Assembly: GCA_021732665.1 (NCBI GenBank)
Contig: JAKFUL010000040.1
Span: 1-53,152, forward strand
Direction of reading: 5' to 3'
Length of the DNA: 53,152 bases
Source: Acetobacteraceae bacterium
Lineage (GTDB): Bacteria; Pseudomonadota; Alphaproteobacteria; Acetobacterales; Acetobacteraceae
Below, in pieces: positions 8,471 through 16,617 of the stretch. Both the position numbers and the translations under genes were made by a program. The notes beneath the pieces were generated by a model. It was not told the DNA's origin, made no database searches, and worked only from the letters and a program-made list of their open reading frames with translations. Every line of letters begins with the position of its first letter. Position 1 is the stretch's first letter.

Positions 8471-8536
8471 CCCCCCACAGATGAACCGCGCCGGGCGCCC
8501 TCGAAGCCCACAACGCGCTCCAGGAGGCGATGCGAA

Positions 8537-11176
8537 ATGGCGGCGATCGATCTGAAATCCCTTGTTTCCAGGCTGACAGAACTTGGCAAACGGCAGCTGG
8601 AGGCCGCGGCCGGCCTGACACTTTCCCGCAGCCATTACAATGTCGAAATTGAGCATGTTCTGGTGAAGCTGATCGAGACCCCGGGTTCGGATGTCTCGAT
8701 GATCCTCAAGCAATCCGGCGTCGATCCCGGCCGCGTGCTGAACGAGTTGACCCGCGCGCTGGACAAGATGCGCACCGGCAATGCCCGCGCGCCCGCGCTG
8801 TCTCCCGACATCGTGACCTGGCTGCGCGAGGCCTGGCTGATCGCGAGCCTGGAGGGCAACCAGGGCAAGATGCGCTCAGGCCATCTGATGGCGGCGCTGC
8901 TGAGCGACGAGGCGCTGGCGCGGGCGATGCGCGACAGCGCGCCGAGCCTTTTCGCCATCCCGGCCGACGCGCTGCGCAAGAACCTGGACGCGCTGACCAA
9001 GGGCTCCGACGAGGAGGCGCAGGCCGCGATCGCCGTGCCCCCCGGCGGCGGTGTCGCCCCCGGCCCCGATGGCGCGCCGCCCAAGGCCGGCGGCCCGCTG
9101 GAACAGTTCTGCACCGACCTCACCGCCAGCGCGCGCGCCGGAAAAATTGATCCGATCCTGGGCCGCGACAGCGAAATCCGGCAGATGATCGACATCCTGA
9201 CCCGACGCCGGCAGAACAACCCGATCCTCACCGGCGAGGCGGGGGTGGGCAAGACCGCGGTGGTCGAGGGCCTGGCGCTGCGGATCGCGCAGGGCGATGT
9301 GCCGGATGCGCTGAAGAATGTCCGCCTGATGTCGCTCGACCTCGGCATGCTGCAGGCCGGCGCCAGCGTGAAGGGCGAGTTCGAGAATCGGCTGAAGGGC
9401 GTGATCGACGGCGCCAAGGCCAGCCCCACGCCGGTGATCATGTTCATCGACGAGGCGCATACCCTGATCGGCGCCGGCGGTGCCGCCGGCCAGAACGATG
9501 CCGCCAACCTGCTGAAGCCGGCACTGGCGCGTGGCGAAATGCGCTGCGTGGCCGCCACCACCTGGGCCGAATACAAGAAATACTTCGAGAAGGACGCGGC
9601 CCTGACCCGCCGCTTCCAGGTGGTGAAGGTGGAGGAGCCTACCCTGCCGCTGGCCAATGCCATGCTGCGCGGCCTGGTCGCGACGCTGGAGAAGCATCAC
9701 AGCGTGCGCATCCTCGATGAGGCGGTGACGGAGACGGTGCGGCTTTCGGCGCGCTACATCCCCGCCCGCCAATTGCCCGACAAGGGCGTGTCGCTGCTCG
9801 ATACCGCCTGCGCCCGTGTGTCGATGAGCCAGGCCTCCATCCCCGCGCCGATCGAGGATTGCACCCGGCGCCTCAGCCTGATCGAGACCGAGACCCGCGC
9901 GCTCGGCCGCGAGGTCGCCACCGGTGGCGATCATGAGAAGCGCACCGCGGCCCTTGCCGCCGAACGCGCCGATGTGGAAATCCGCCTGGCCGGCCTGAAT
10001 GAGCGCTGGGAGGGCGAAAAGGCCCTGGTCAGCAAGATCCGCGAACTGCGCGAGCAGCTGGAAAACCCGGCCGAGGGTGCCGACACCGTGGCCGCTCTCG
10101 CGGAATTGACCCAGGCCACCACCGAGCTGCACGCGCTGCAGGGCGAGGAACCCCTGGTCCACCCCGTGGTCGACGGCAATGCGGTGGCCGAGGTGGTGGC
10201 GACCTGGACCGGCATCCCGCTGGGACGCATGGCCGGCGATGAGATGAAGGCGGTGATGGCGCTGCAGGAGAAGCTGGAGGAGCGCGTCGTCGGCCAGTCC
10301 CACGCGCTCGCCGCCATCGCCCAGGCCATCCGCACCAACCGCGCGGGGCTGGCTGATCCGCGCAAGCCCATCGGCGTGTTCCTGATGGCCGGCACCTCAG
10401 GCGTGGGCAAGACCGAGACGGCGCTGGCGGTGGCCGACCTGCTCTATGGCGGTGAGCAGAACCTGACCACCATCAACATGAGCGAGTTCAAGGAGGAGCA
10501 TAAGGTGGCCACCCTGATGGGCGCGCCCCCGGGCTATGTCGGCTATGGTGAAGGCGGCGTGCTGACCGAGGCCGTTCGCCGCCGCCCCTACTCCGTGATC
10601 CTGCTGGACGAGATGGAAAAGGCCCATCCCGGCGTGCAGGACGTGTTCTACCAGGTCTTCGACAAGGGCAACATGAAGGACGGCGAAGGCCGCGACATCG
10701 ACTTCAAGAACACCGTCATCATCATGACCAGCAATGCCGGCACCGACACCATCGCCAAGCTCTGCGCCGACCCCGAGACGTCGCCCGAGCCCGAGGCGCT
10801 GACCGAAGCGCTGCGGCCGGACCTGCTGAAATCCTTCAAGCCCGCCTTCCTGGGCCGCTGCAATGTCGTGATCTACTACCCGTTGGCCGATCACGTTCTG
10901 AAGAGCATCATCGGCCTGAAGCTGAAGAGCATCGGCAAGCGGGTGCGCGAGGCCTATGATGTGGGTTTCACCGTGGACCCCGCGGTGACCGACGCGATCG
11001 TGGAACGCTGCCGCGAGGTGGAGAGTGGCGCCCGCAACATCGAGAACATCCTCAACCGCACCCTGCTGCCTGAATTGTCGTCGGAAATCCTGGGCCGCAT
11101 GGCCGGGGGCGGCACGATCACGGCGGTGCGCGTCGGGCTGAACGAGCAGGGTGGCTTCACCTATTCGCTGGATTGA
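8537..11176 (+). CDS. clpV: T6SS sheath-disassembly AAA+ ATPase ClpV (TssH)
   Basis: ClpV is a hexameric cytoplasmic ATPase that extracts contracted TssB/TssC sheath so that it can be reused. The 879-residue product has a Clp_N domain (about 1-150), a first AAA module with Walker A GEAGVGKT at residues 233-240 and Walker B MFIDEAHTL, a middle coiled-coil around residues 420-540, and a second AAA module with Walker A GTSGVGKT at 619-626 and ILLDEMEKAHP. The Clp C-terminal domain follows. Length and the reduced middle domain fit ClpV rather than ClpB. AGGAGG precedes the ATG at 8537 with a 10-nt spacer. It is transcribed away from tssA, with hcp downstream. Confidence 0.96.
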   Translation: MAAIDLKSLVSRLTELGKRQLEAAAGLTLSRSHYNVEIEHVLVKLIETPGSDVSMILKQSGVDPGRVLNELTRALDKMRTGNARAPALSPDIVTWLREAWLIASLEGNQGKMRSGHLMAALLSDEALARAMRDSAPSLFAIPADALRKNLDALTKGSDEEAQAAIAVPPGGGVAPGPDGAPPKAGGPLEQFCTDLTASARAGKIDPILGRDSEIRQMIDILTRRRQNNPILTGEAGVGKTAVVEGLALRIAQGDVPDALKNVRLMSLDLGMLQAGASVKGEFENRLKGVIDGAKASPTPVIMFIDEAHTLIGAGGAAGQNDAANLLKPALARGEMRCVAATTWAEYKKYFEKDAALTRRFQVVKVEEPTLPLANAMLRGLVATLEKHHSVRILDEAVTETVRLSARYIPARQLPDKGVSLLDTACARVSMSQASIPAPIEDCTRRLSLIETETRALGREVATGGDHEKRTAALAAERADVEIRLAGLNERWEGEKALVSKIRELREQLENPAEGADTVAALAELTQATTELHALQGEEPLVHPVVDGNAVAEVVATWTGIPLGRMAGDEMKAVMALQEKLEERVVGQSHALAAIAQAIRTNRAGLADPRKPIGVFLMAGTSGVGKTETALAVADLLYGGEQNLTTINMSEFKEEHKVATLMGAPPGYVGYGEGGVLTEAVRRRPYSVILLDEMEKAHPGVQDVFYQVFDKGNMKDGEGRDIDFKNTVIIMTSNAGTDTIAKLCADPETSPEPEALTEALRPDLLKSFKPAFLGRCNVVIYYPLADHVLKSIIGLKLKSIGKRVREAYDVGFTVDPAVTDAIVERCREVESGARNIENILNRTLLPELSSEILGRMAGGGTITAVRVGLNEQGGFTYSLD

Positions 11177-11185
11177 CAGATTTCC

Positions 11186-11225
11186 CCCCACCCGCGCCGT
11201 CCCTGACCGGGCGGCGCGGGTGGGG
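11186..11225 (+). terminator. Strong hairpin between clpV and hcp
   Basis: A perfect 14-bp stem pairs CCCCACCCGCGCCG (11186-11199) with CGGCGCGGGTGGGG (11212-11225) around a 12-nt loop. It begins 9 nt after the clpV stop. No U-tract follows, so it is not a classical intrinsic terminator. It could attenuate or pause clpV transcripts, or stabilise a processed 3' end, separating the low-abundance ATPase from the abundant tube protein. Confidence 0.55.
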
Positions 11226-11326
11226 ATGCGACCGGAGGGCGGAGCGGTTCCGTCATCCCATCACCATCCAGGACGCCAGCCGCGGCGCCCGGATCGGCCA
11301 AGGGCGCGGCATTTGGAGTGGAAATC

Positions 11327-11806
11327 ATGGCTCTTTTTATGAAATACGGTGCGATCAAGGGTGAAGTCACCCAGCTGGCCCATAAGGAGTGGATCGAGGT
11401 CCAGTCCTTCCAATGGGGCGTCGGCCGCGGCATCGCCTCGGGCGTGGGCGGCGGCTCGCTGCGTGAATCGACGGCGCCTTCGGTCAGCGAGATCGTCGTC
11501 ACCAAGGTGATGGACATCTCCTCCCCGCTTCTCCTCAAGGAAGCGCTGGGCGGCAAGGCGGTCGAGGTCAAGGTCGAGATCACCCAGACCGACAACAGCG
11601 GCAAGCACGTCTCCTTCCAGAAGTATGTGCTGACCAACACGATGATCTCGGGCTACAGCCTGTCGAGCGGCGGCGCCCGCCCGTCGGAGAGCATCAGCCT
11701 CAACTTCACCAAGATCGACAGCGAATACCTGAACATCGACGACAAGTTCGCGTCCAAGACCACCGGCCACGTGGTGTATGACATCGCGGAAGCCAAGCTC
11801 ACCTGA
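11327..11806 (+). CDS. hcp: T6SS tube protein Hcp (TssD)
   Basis: Hcp forms hexameric rings that stack into the inner tube, and it is secreted; it can also carry small effectors. The 159-residue product begins MALFMKYGAIKGEVTQLAHK and shows WIEVQSFQWGVGRGI, the variable loop, ISEIVVTK-type strands and the C-terminal SGGARPSESISLNFTKI, as in the Hcp1 family. No C-terminal effector extension is present. The ATG at 11327 has GGAG 8 nt upstream; an in-frame GTG at 11318 overlaps that site and is less likely. It follows clpV after a 150-bp gap containing a long hairpin, so it may be expressed separately. Confidence 0.96.
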   Translation: MALFMKYGAIKGEVTQLAHKEWIEVQSFQWGVGRGIASGVGGGSLRESTAPSVSEIVVTKVMDISSPLLLKEALGGKAVEVKVEITQTDNSGKHVSFQKYVLTNTMISGYSLSSGGARPSESISLNFTKIDSEYLNIDDKFASKTTGHVVYDIAEAKLT

Positions 11807-11813
11807 GCCGGAA

Positions 11814-11837
11814 GGCGGGGGCTGCTTTGCCCCCGCC
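11814..11837. terminator. Hairpin between convergent hcp and pppA
   Basis: GGCGGGGGC and GCCCCCGCC form a perfect 9-bp stem around a TGCTTT loop, 8 nt past the hcp stop. It lies in the 120-bp gap between two convergent genes, the expected position for a terminator of hcp. There is no following U-run. Confidence 0.6.
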
Positions 11838-11926
11838 GATCGGGCGGCGTTGGCCTGCAACTCAAGCGGCGCTGGCCTGGACATCAACCCGGGAAGGCTG
11901 GGATTTCCCCCGAGCGGCCAAAGGAT

Positions 11927-12622
11927 TCAGGCCAGCACCGTCACCACGCTCACATTGTCCCGGCCACCGGCGGCCACGGCCAGGCGCACGATCTCCCCGG
12001 AATCCACGCCTCCGGCCAGCAGGGCGGCGATCTCGCGCTCCGGCAACTCCTTGAACAGCCCGTCGCTGCACAGCAGGAAGCGGTCCCGCGGCAGCAGCCG
12101 GCCATGCGCCTTGTCCAGTTCCAACACGCCCTGCGCGCCCACCGCGCGGGTGATGACATTGGCCTGCGGGTGACGCTCCGCCTCGGCCTCGCTCAGGTGG
12201 CCGGCATCCACGAGTTCCTGCACCAGGCTATGGTCGTGGGTGACCCGCGACAGCACCCCTTCGCGCAGCAGGTAGATCCGGCTGTCGCCCGCCCACAGCG
12301 CCGCGTAATGCCCGCCGCGCAGCAGCAGCACCACCACGGTGGAGGCGCTGATGGCGCCGCTGCCCGCCATGCGCTCCTGCAACGCGGAGTGAACGCCGGC
12401 GAGGCGCAGCCGCACCTGGGCCAGGATCTCGGCGGCCGAAAGCCCGGGCGGAATGCTCTCCAGCGCCTCGGCGATGGATTGGCTGGCGACATCGCCCTGG
12501 CCATGCCCGCCCGCGCCATCGGCCACCGCCCAGAGGCCGAGATCGGGCCGGCTGACCAGGCTGTCCTCGTTGCGCTTGCGCACCGCGCCGGGATGGGTGG
12601 CGGCGGAGCATTGCAGGCTCAT
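11927..12622 (-). CDS. pppA: PP2C-type Ser/Thr phosphatase PppA of the T6SS
   Basis: PppA phosphatases reverse the phosphorylation by PpkA-type kinases of FHA proteins and so switch T6SS assembly off. The 231-residue product has PP2C/Stp1 metal-binding motifs in order: RNEDSL (motif 1), VADGAGGHGQGDVAS, ALWAGDSRIY, HDHSLVQELVDAG, LCSDGLFKEL and AGGRDNVSVVTVL. The full catalytic set appears intact and no membrane segment is visible. The start at 12622 overlaps the tagF stop by 4 nt. It is the last gene of the leftward tagH-tssK-tssL-tssM-tagF-pppA string. A matching kinase gene is not visible in this window. Confidence 0.92.
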   Translation of the reverse strand: MSLQCSAATHPGAVRKRNEDSLVSRPDLGLWAVADGAGGHGQGDVASQSIAEALESIPPGLSAAEILAQVRLRLAGVHSALQERMAGSGAISASTVVVLLLRGGHYAALWAGDSRIYLLREGVLSRVTHDHSLVQELVDAGHLSEAEAERHPQANVITRAVGAQGVLELDKAHGRLLPRDRFLLCSDGLFKELPEREIAALLAGGVDSGEIVRLAVAAGGRDNVSVVTVLA

Positions 12623-13152
12623 GCGGGCAGCTCCAGAAGCCGGGCGAAGGCTTCCGGCGCGGGCATGGTGCGGGTGGTGCCATCGGCTGTCCAGAACAGG
12701 CTGCGGCCATCGAGGGTGGCGTCATCATCCTCGGCCGGCGGCGGCGGCGGCAGGGCAGCGGCCAGGGCATCGGCGTCCAGGCGCCCGGCCCGCGCGGTCA
12801 GCGCCGAATGCTCCAGCGCGGCATACCATTCCTCGGGCGGTGCCTGGGCGGCCTGGGGCAGCAGCGCGGCCAGGGTGATGGGGAATTGCCGCCCCACCGT
12901 GTCGGCCGAGGTGGCGAGCACGCCCACCGCCGCCTCCGGCCCGCATACCCCGGCGGAGACGCGGAAGCGCCAGACCGGCGCCGCCTCCCAGGCCGCGTCC
13001 CACTCCTCGCCCAGCGCGGCGCGGGCGTTGGCGATGCCCTGGCTCAGCCAGTCATCCCAGGGGCCGACAAAACTGCGCGGCAGCGCACGGCGAACGAAAT
13101 CGCCATGCGCCGGCAGCTTGCCGAACAGCCCGGTGCGGAGTGCGTTCTCCAT
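12619..13152 (-). CDS. tagF: T6SS-associated protein TagF (ImpM/SciT)
   Basis: TagF proteins are post-translational repressors of T6SS firing in the threonine-phosphorylation pathway. The 177-residue product shows the TagF N-terminal signature GLFGKLPAHGDFVRRALP, then FVGPWDDWLSQGIANAR and WEAAPVWRFRVSAGVCG. A Pro-rich linker (residues about 135-140) precedes a short C-terminal strand region. In some alphaproteobacteria TagF is fused to PppA; here they are separate genes overlapping by 4 nt. The ATG directly abuts the tssM stop (TGAATG), implying translational coupling. Confidence 0.93.
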   Translation of the reverse strand: MENALRTGLFGKLPAHGDFVRRALPRSFVGPWDDWLSQGIANARAALGEEWDAAWEAAPVWRFRVSAGVCGPEAAVGVLATSADTVGRQFPITLAALLPQAAQAPPEEWYAALEHSALTARAGRLDADALAAALPPPPPAEDDDATLDGRSLFWTADGTTRTMPAPEAFARLLELPA

Positions 13153-16100
13153 TCAGCCCGGCTGCGGCGCGAAGCTGGGGCAACGGAATTCCAGCATCTC
13201 GCGCAGCCCGAAGGGGTTTATGGTGCTGCCGGCCTGCAACAGGAACTCCGTGGTGCGGTCACCGCGTTGGACAACCAGCCGGAAACGGTCGGGTGCCGCC
13301 GTCGCCGTCAGCCGGTGCAGGAACACCAGCTTGAGCGTGGACCAGGGACCGTCATAGGACAGCTCGCCCTGGCTGGAGGGCGGGTCGAAATTCAGCGCCA
13401 CGGGATGCAGCGCCGGGAAGGCCAGGTCGATCGGCCGGGTTGCGGGGGCGGCTGTCAGCATGTTGCGGGCGCCCGAGGCTTCGAGAATGCCGGCCGTCAC
13501 CCCGGCGGGCAGACCTTGCGGCAGCAGCTGGAAGCGGAAGCCGCTGCCGACGCCGGCGGGGAAGAAGGCATCGCGGATCGCCGCCGCGCGCTGGAATTGC
13601 GCCAGATCGGCGGCCGAGATGGCCGGCGGCAGCCCCTCCACCGCCACCGGCCGCCAGGGCCGCTGGGTGGTGTCGGCATAGGGCCGCAAATGCTGGGTGA
13701 AGAACTGGTCGAACATCCCGCCCGGCGCGAACAGGCGGATGAAATCATCGGCCGGCATGTCGGGGGTGTTGGGCAGGCGGCGGAAGGGGAAACGCTGGTC
13801 GATGCCGGCACAAAGCTGGTTGAGGCTGGCGCCGCCGCCGCCGCCGCCGCCGCCCGCCGCGGCGCGGATAGCCGCCTGGGCACCACCGGCCCGCGCCCGG
13901 CCGGTGGATTGCGCCATGGCCGTCAGCCAGGCGCGGATCGGCTCGGGCTGGCGCTGCGCCTCGGCCAACAGGCGCTGGCCGGGGTCGAGGCCCGTGGTCT
14001 GCGGCGGCACGGTGCCGGGGGCGGAATTCGCCAGCCGCGCGACCTGGACATAGAGGTCGTTCAGGATGGCGAGAACGCCGTCCAAAGGCTGGCCCGCGGC
14101 GTCACGCAAGGGCTGGAAGCGAGGCTCCACCAAGGCGGCCACCGGGGCGGCGCCGCTGGTGGTGGCCGCGCCGACAGCGGCGGCGATCCGGCTGGCGGCG
14201 GCACCGGCCGCGGCGGCCGCCGCGCCGGCGGCGGGTGCGGCCGGGGCATCGGGGGCCGTGCCGGGGGCGAGCTGGCGGGCGATGGAGCGCAGCAGGTCCT
14301 TCATCGGGCTGTTGGGCGCGCCGAGCAGGTTCAGCCCCTCGGCCGCCGCGTTCAGGCTGGCGAAGGGCGGCAAGACGAGATCACCGATCATCGCCTCCCA
14401 GGCACGCACATAATCGGCGGCGTAGAGGGTCAGCACGTCCGCCTCCAGCCTTCGCGGGTCGGAGGCGACGGCGGCGGCCTCGGGGCCCAGCACCCAGGAT
14501 TCGCTGGCCGCTTCCAGCACCGCCTGCGGCAGGCGGGGCAGGACGGCGCGGTGCAGCCCCTCCACGGTGAAGAAGCCGGGCACGCCCTCGGTCAATGGCC
14601 TGCCCGATGGGCGGGTGAAGAGGCGCTGTCCGGCGGCGCCCAAAGGCTGCGCCGGCACCCAGGCGGGGGTGTTCTCGGCCAGCGGCCGCAGGCGGGAATA
14701 GACCCGCTGCGCCATCGGCAAGCGGGAGAAGATGCGCCTGGCCTGATCGACCAGCGCGCCATCCAGCGGATAGGTCGCCAGCGTGCCGGTCAGCATGGCG
14801 TCGAGGTGCCGGCCCAGCGCGTCGCGCCCCGGCTGGTTGACGGCGCCGGGGAAGGCCTGCTGCCAATCCAGGGCGAACCATTCCTTGACCAGGGTGCGGT
14901 CCATCGGCCCCTGCTTGCCCAGCATCAGGTAGACCCGCACGGCCTCGTAGAGGAAATCGGGGCGCTGAATGCCCTCGCGGATCTGCACCTCCAGCCGGTT
15001 GAGCAGGCGGGGCAGCAGCACGCGGTCGAGCGCGCGGCGATAGGCGCTTTCGGCGCCCGAGCCCAGCATCTCCTGCTGGCTGAGGCCAAAGCCCGGGCCC
15101 TCGCCGGCGGCGGCGGCGGGCAGCGCGCGGCTGGCTTCGATATAGCCGAGCACGCGCGAGAGGTCGGGGCTCTGCACCCGGTCGAGCGGCTGGGCGGCGC
15201 CGGCCTGTTCGGCGGTGGCCACGGCGGCGGCCAGGCGCTGGCTGCGCGCACCCTCGGCATTGATCGCCGTCCAGCCCCAGCCGGCGCCGGCCAGCACCAG
15301 GAGCAACGAGGCCGCCCAGGCACCGATCTGCAGCATGCGGCCGCGCGATTCCAGCCCGCGGTCATTCGCCGCCAGCCTTGCCTCGTTGAACACCACATCC
15401 TTCAGCGGCCGGCCGAGGAAATAGGCTCGGCCCTTCTGCCCCATCGCGGCGGCGGGGCGTGAGGGGTCGAGCCCGAAGCTGCGCGACAGCGCGCCGGCCA
15501 GGCGATCGAGCGGCGAGCCCTCCTGCGTGCCGGAGGTGAAGTAGACGCCGCGCAGGAAGGGCGCTGGGTCGAGCTTCGAACCGCCGAAGGCGGCCTGGGC
15601 AAAATCCTTCAGCGCGGTTTCCAGCGAGGCGAACTGCGCCGGGAAGCCGGCGATGGCGGCGCGCTGCGAGGGGCCGCGCTCATTCTGCAAACGCTCGATG
15701 AGGCGAACCATCAGGCGTTCGGAGAGGGCGGCGAATTCCTTCGAAAAATTCTCCACCCCCTCCTTCACGCCGAAGGTGAAGCCCCAGACCTGCTCGCGCG
15801 CGGGCTTGTCGAGGTCGTCGAAGAATTCGGTGAAGCCGGGCAGCAGATCGGATTTGGTGATCAGGAAATAGACCGGCAGGCGCTGGCCCAGGCGGGTTTC
15901 CAGCTCCTTGATCCGGCGCCGGACGCTGCGCGCATGCGCCTCGCGCTGGGCGGCGTCGAGGCGCGAGAGCATGTCCACGCCGAAGGCCACCAGCACGCCG
16001 TTGAGCGGCTGCTTCGGGCGGTTCTTCTTCAACAGGTCGAGGAAGCGCTCCCACCCCGCGCGGTCGGCATCGGCGTCGCTGTCCTGCGTGGTGTAGCGGC

Positions 16101-16617
16101 CGGCGGTGTCGATCAGCACGGCGCGTTCGGTCAGCCACCAGTCGCAGAAGCGGGTGCCGCCCACGCCCGCCACGCGGCCTTCGGCCAGCGGAAATTCCAG
16201 GCCGGAATTGAGCAAGGCCGTGGTCTTGCCCGAGCCCGGCGGGCCGATGATGGCGTACCAGGGAAGGTCATAGAGATAGGCGCCCTTCCCGCCGGTGGCA
16301 GTCTTCAGCTTGGCCAGCGCCTCGGTGAGTTTTTCCCGCAGCGCGGCCTCTTCCTCGGCCGCGGCCTCGTCTTTCTTCGCCTGCGGATCGGGGGCGGCGG
16401 CGGCTTCCACCAGCCCGGCATCGCGGCTTTCGCGCTTGCGGCCGATCAGGAAGCAGATCAGCGCCCAAAGCAGCACCGGGATGGCGACGAGGATGGCGCG
16501 CAGCCATACCGCGTCGAAGATTTCGCCCAACAGCGGCGAGAACAGCCAGATGACGACGTCGAGCAGGATGACGCCCCCCAGCGCGCCCAGGGCGGCGATC
16601 GAGATAAAGCTGCGCAT
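13153..16617 (-). CDS. tssM: T6SS inner-membrane protein TssM (IcmF/ImpL)
   Basis: TssM spans the inner membrane and periplasm and forms the membrane complex with TssL. The 1154-residue product has two N-terminal membrane segments (about residues 8-30 and 40-58) and a cytoplasmic NTPase domain with an intact Walker A GPPGSGKT at 125-132. A third membrane segment (ASLLLVLAGAGWGWTAI) lies near residue 430, and a long periplasmic domain ends in the IcmF C-terminal beta domain. A polyglycine run in the periplasmic part is encoded by eight GCC repeats (13831-13854 on the plus strand). The stop and tagF start abut, and its start shares one base with the tssL stop. Confidence 0.95.
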   Translation of the reverse strand: MRSFISIAALGALGGVILLDVVIWLFSPLLGEIFDAVWLRAILVAIPVLLWALICFLIGRKRESRDAGLVEAAAAPDPQAKKDEAAAEEEAALREKLTEALAKLKTATGGKGAYLYDLPWYAIIGPPGSGKTTALLNSGLEFPLAEGRVAGVGGTRFCDWWLTERAVLIDTAGRYTTQDSDADADRAGWERFLDLLKKNRPKQPLNGVLVAFGVDMLSRLDAAQREAHARSVRRRIKELETRLGQRLPVYFLITKSDLLPGFTEFFDDLDKPAREQVWGFTFGVKEGVENFSKEFAALSERLMVRLIERLQNERGPSQRAAIAGFPAQFASLETALKDFAQAAFGGSKLDPAPFLRGVYFTSGTQEGSPLDRLAGALSRSFGLDPSRPAAAMGQKGRAYFLGRPLKDVVFNEARLAANDRGLESRGRMLQIGAWAASLLLVLAGAGWGWTAINAEGARSQRLAAAVATAEQAGAAQPLDRVQSPDLSRVLGYIEASRALPAAAAGEGPGFGLSQQEMLGSGAESAYRRALDRVLLPRLLNRLEVQIREGIQRPDFLYEAVRVYLMLGKQGPMDRTLVKEWFALDWQQAFPGAVNQPGRDALGRHLDAMLTGTLATYPLDGALVDQARRIFSRLPMAQRVYSRLRPLAENTPAWVPAQPLGAAGQRLFTRPSGRPLTEGVPGFFTVEGLHRAVLPRLPQAVLEAASESWVLGPEAAAVASDPRRLEADVLTLYAADYVRAWEAMIGDLVLPPFASLNAAAEGLNLLGAPNSPMKDLLRSIARQLAPGTAPDAPAAPAAGAAAAAAGAAASRIAAAVGAATTSGAAPVAALVEPRFQPLRDAAGQPLDGVLAILNDLYVQVARLANSAPGTVPPQTTGLDPGQRLLAEAQRQPEPIRAWLTAMAQSTGRARAGGAQAAIRAAAGGGGGGGGASLNQLCAGIDQRFPFRRLPNTPDMPADDFIRLFAPGGMFDQFFTQHLRPYADTTQRPWRPVAVEGLPPAISAADLAQFQRAAAIRDAFFPAGVGSGFRFQLLPQGLPAGVTAGILEASGARNMLTAAPATRPIDLAFPALHPVALNFDPPSSQGELSYDGPWSTLKLVFLHRLTATAAPDRFRLVVQRGDRTTEFLLQAGSTINPFGLREMLEFRCPSFAPQPG

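Larger units (their letters stand above)
8218..8536. other. Divergent tssA/clpV control region
   Basis: This 319-bp gap has no convincing coding sequence. It holds the 5' ends of the leftward tssA operon and the rightward clpV-hcp unit. Visible elements are a perfect CCCGCA-ATCC-TGCGGG inverted repeat (8272-8287), a 12-bp palindrome (8304-8315), a candidate clpV promoter (8441-8470) and the clpV ribosome-binding site AGGAGG (8521-8526). No good -35/-10 pair was found for tssA, although a TAGCCT box lies at 8270-8265 on the minus strand. No clear sigma-54 -24/-12 signature was seen. Confidence 0.5.

Noticed and set aside
13831..13854. Phase-variable repeat in tssM
   Set aside because: The unit is 3 bp, so gain or loss does not shift the frame.
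12808..15462. Long plus-strand open frame opposite tssM and tagF
   Set aside because: Antisense to tssM; low-complexity product and no independent signals.
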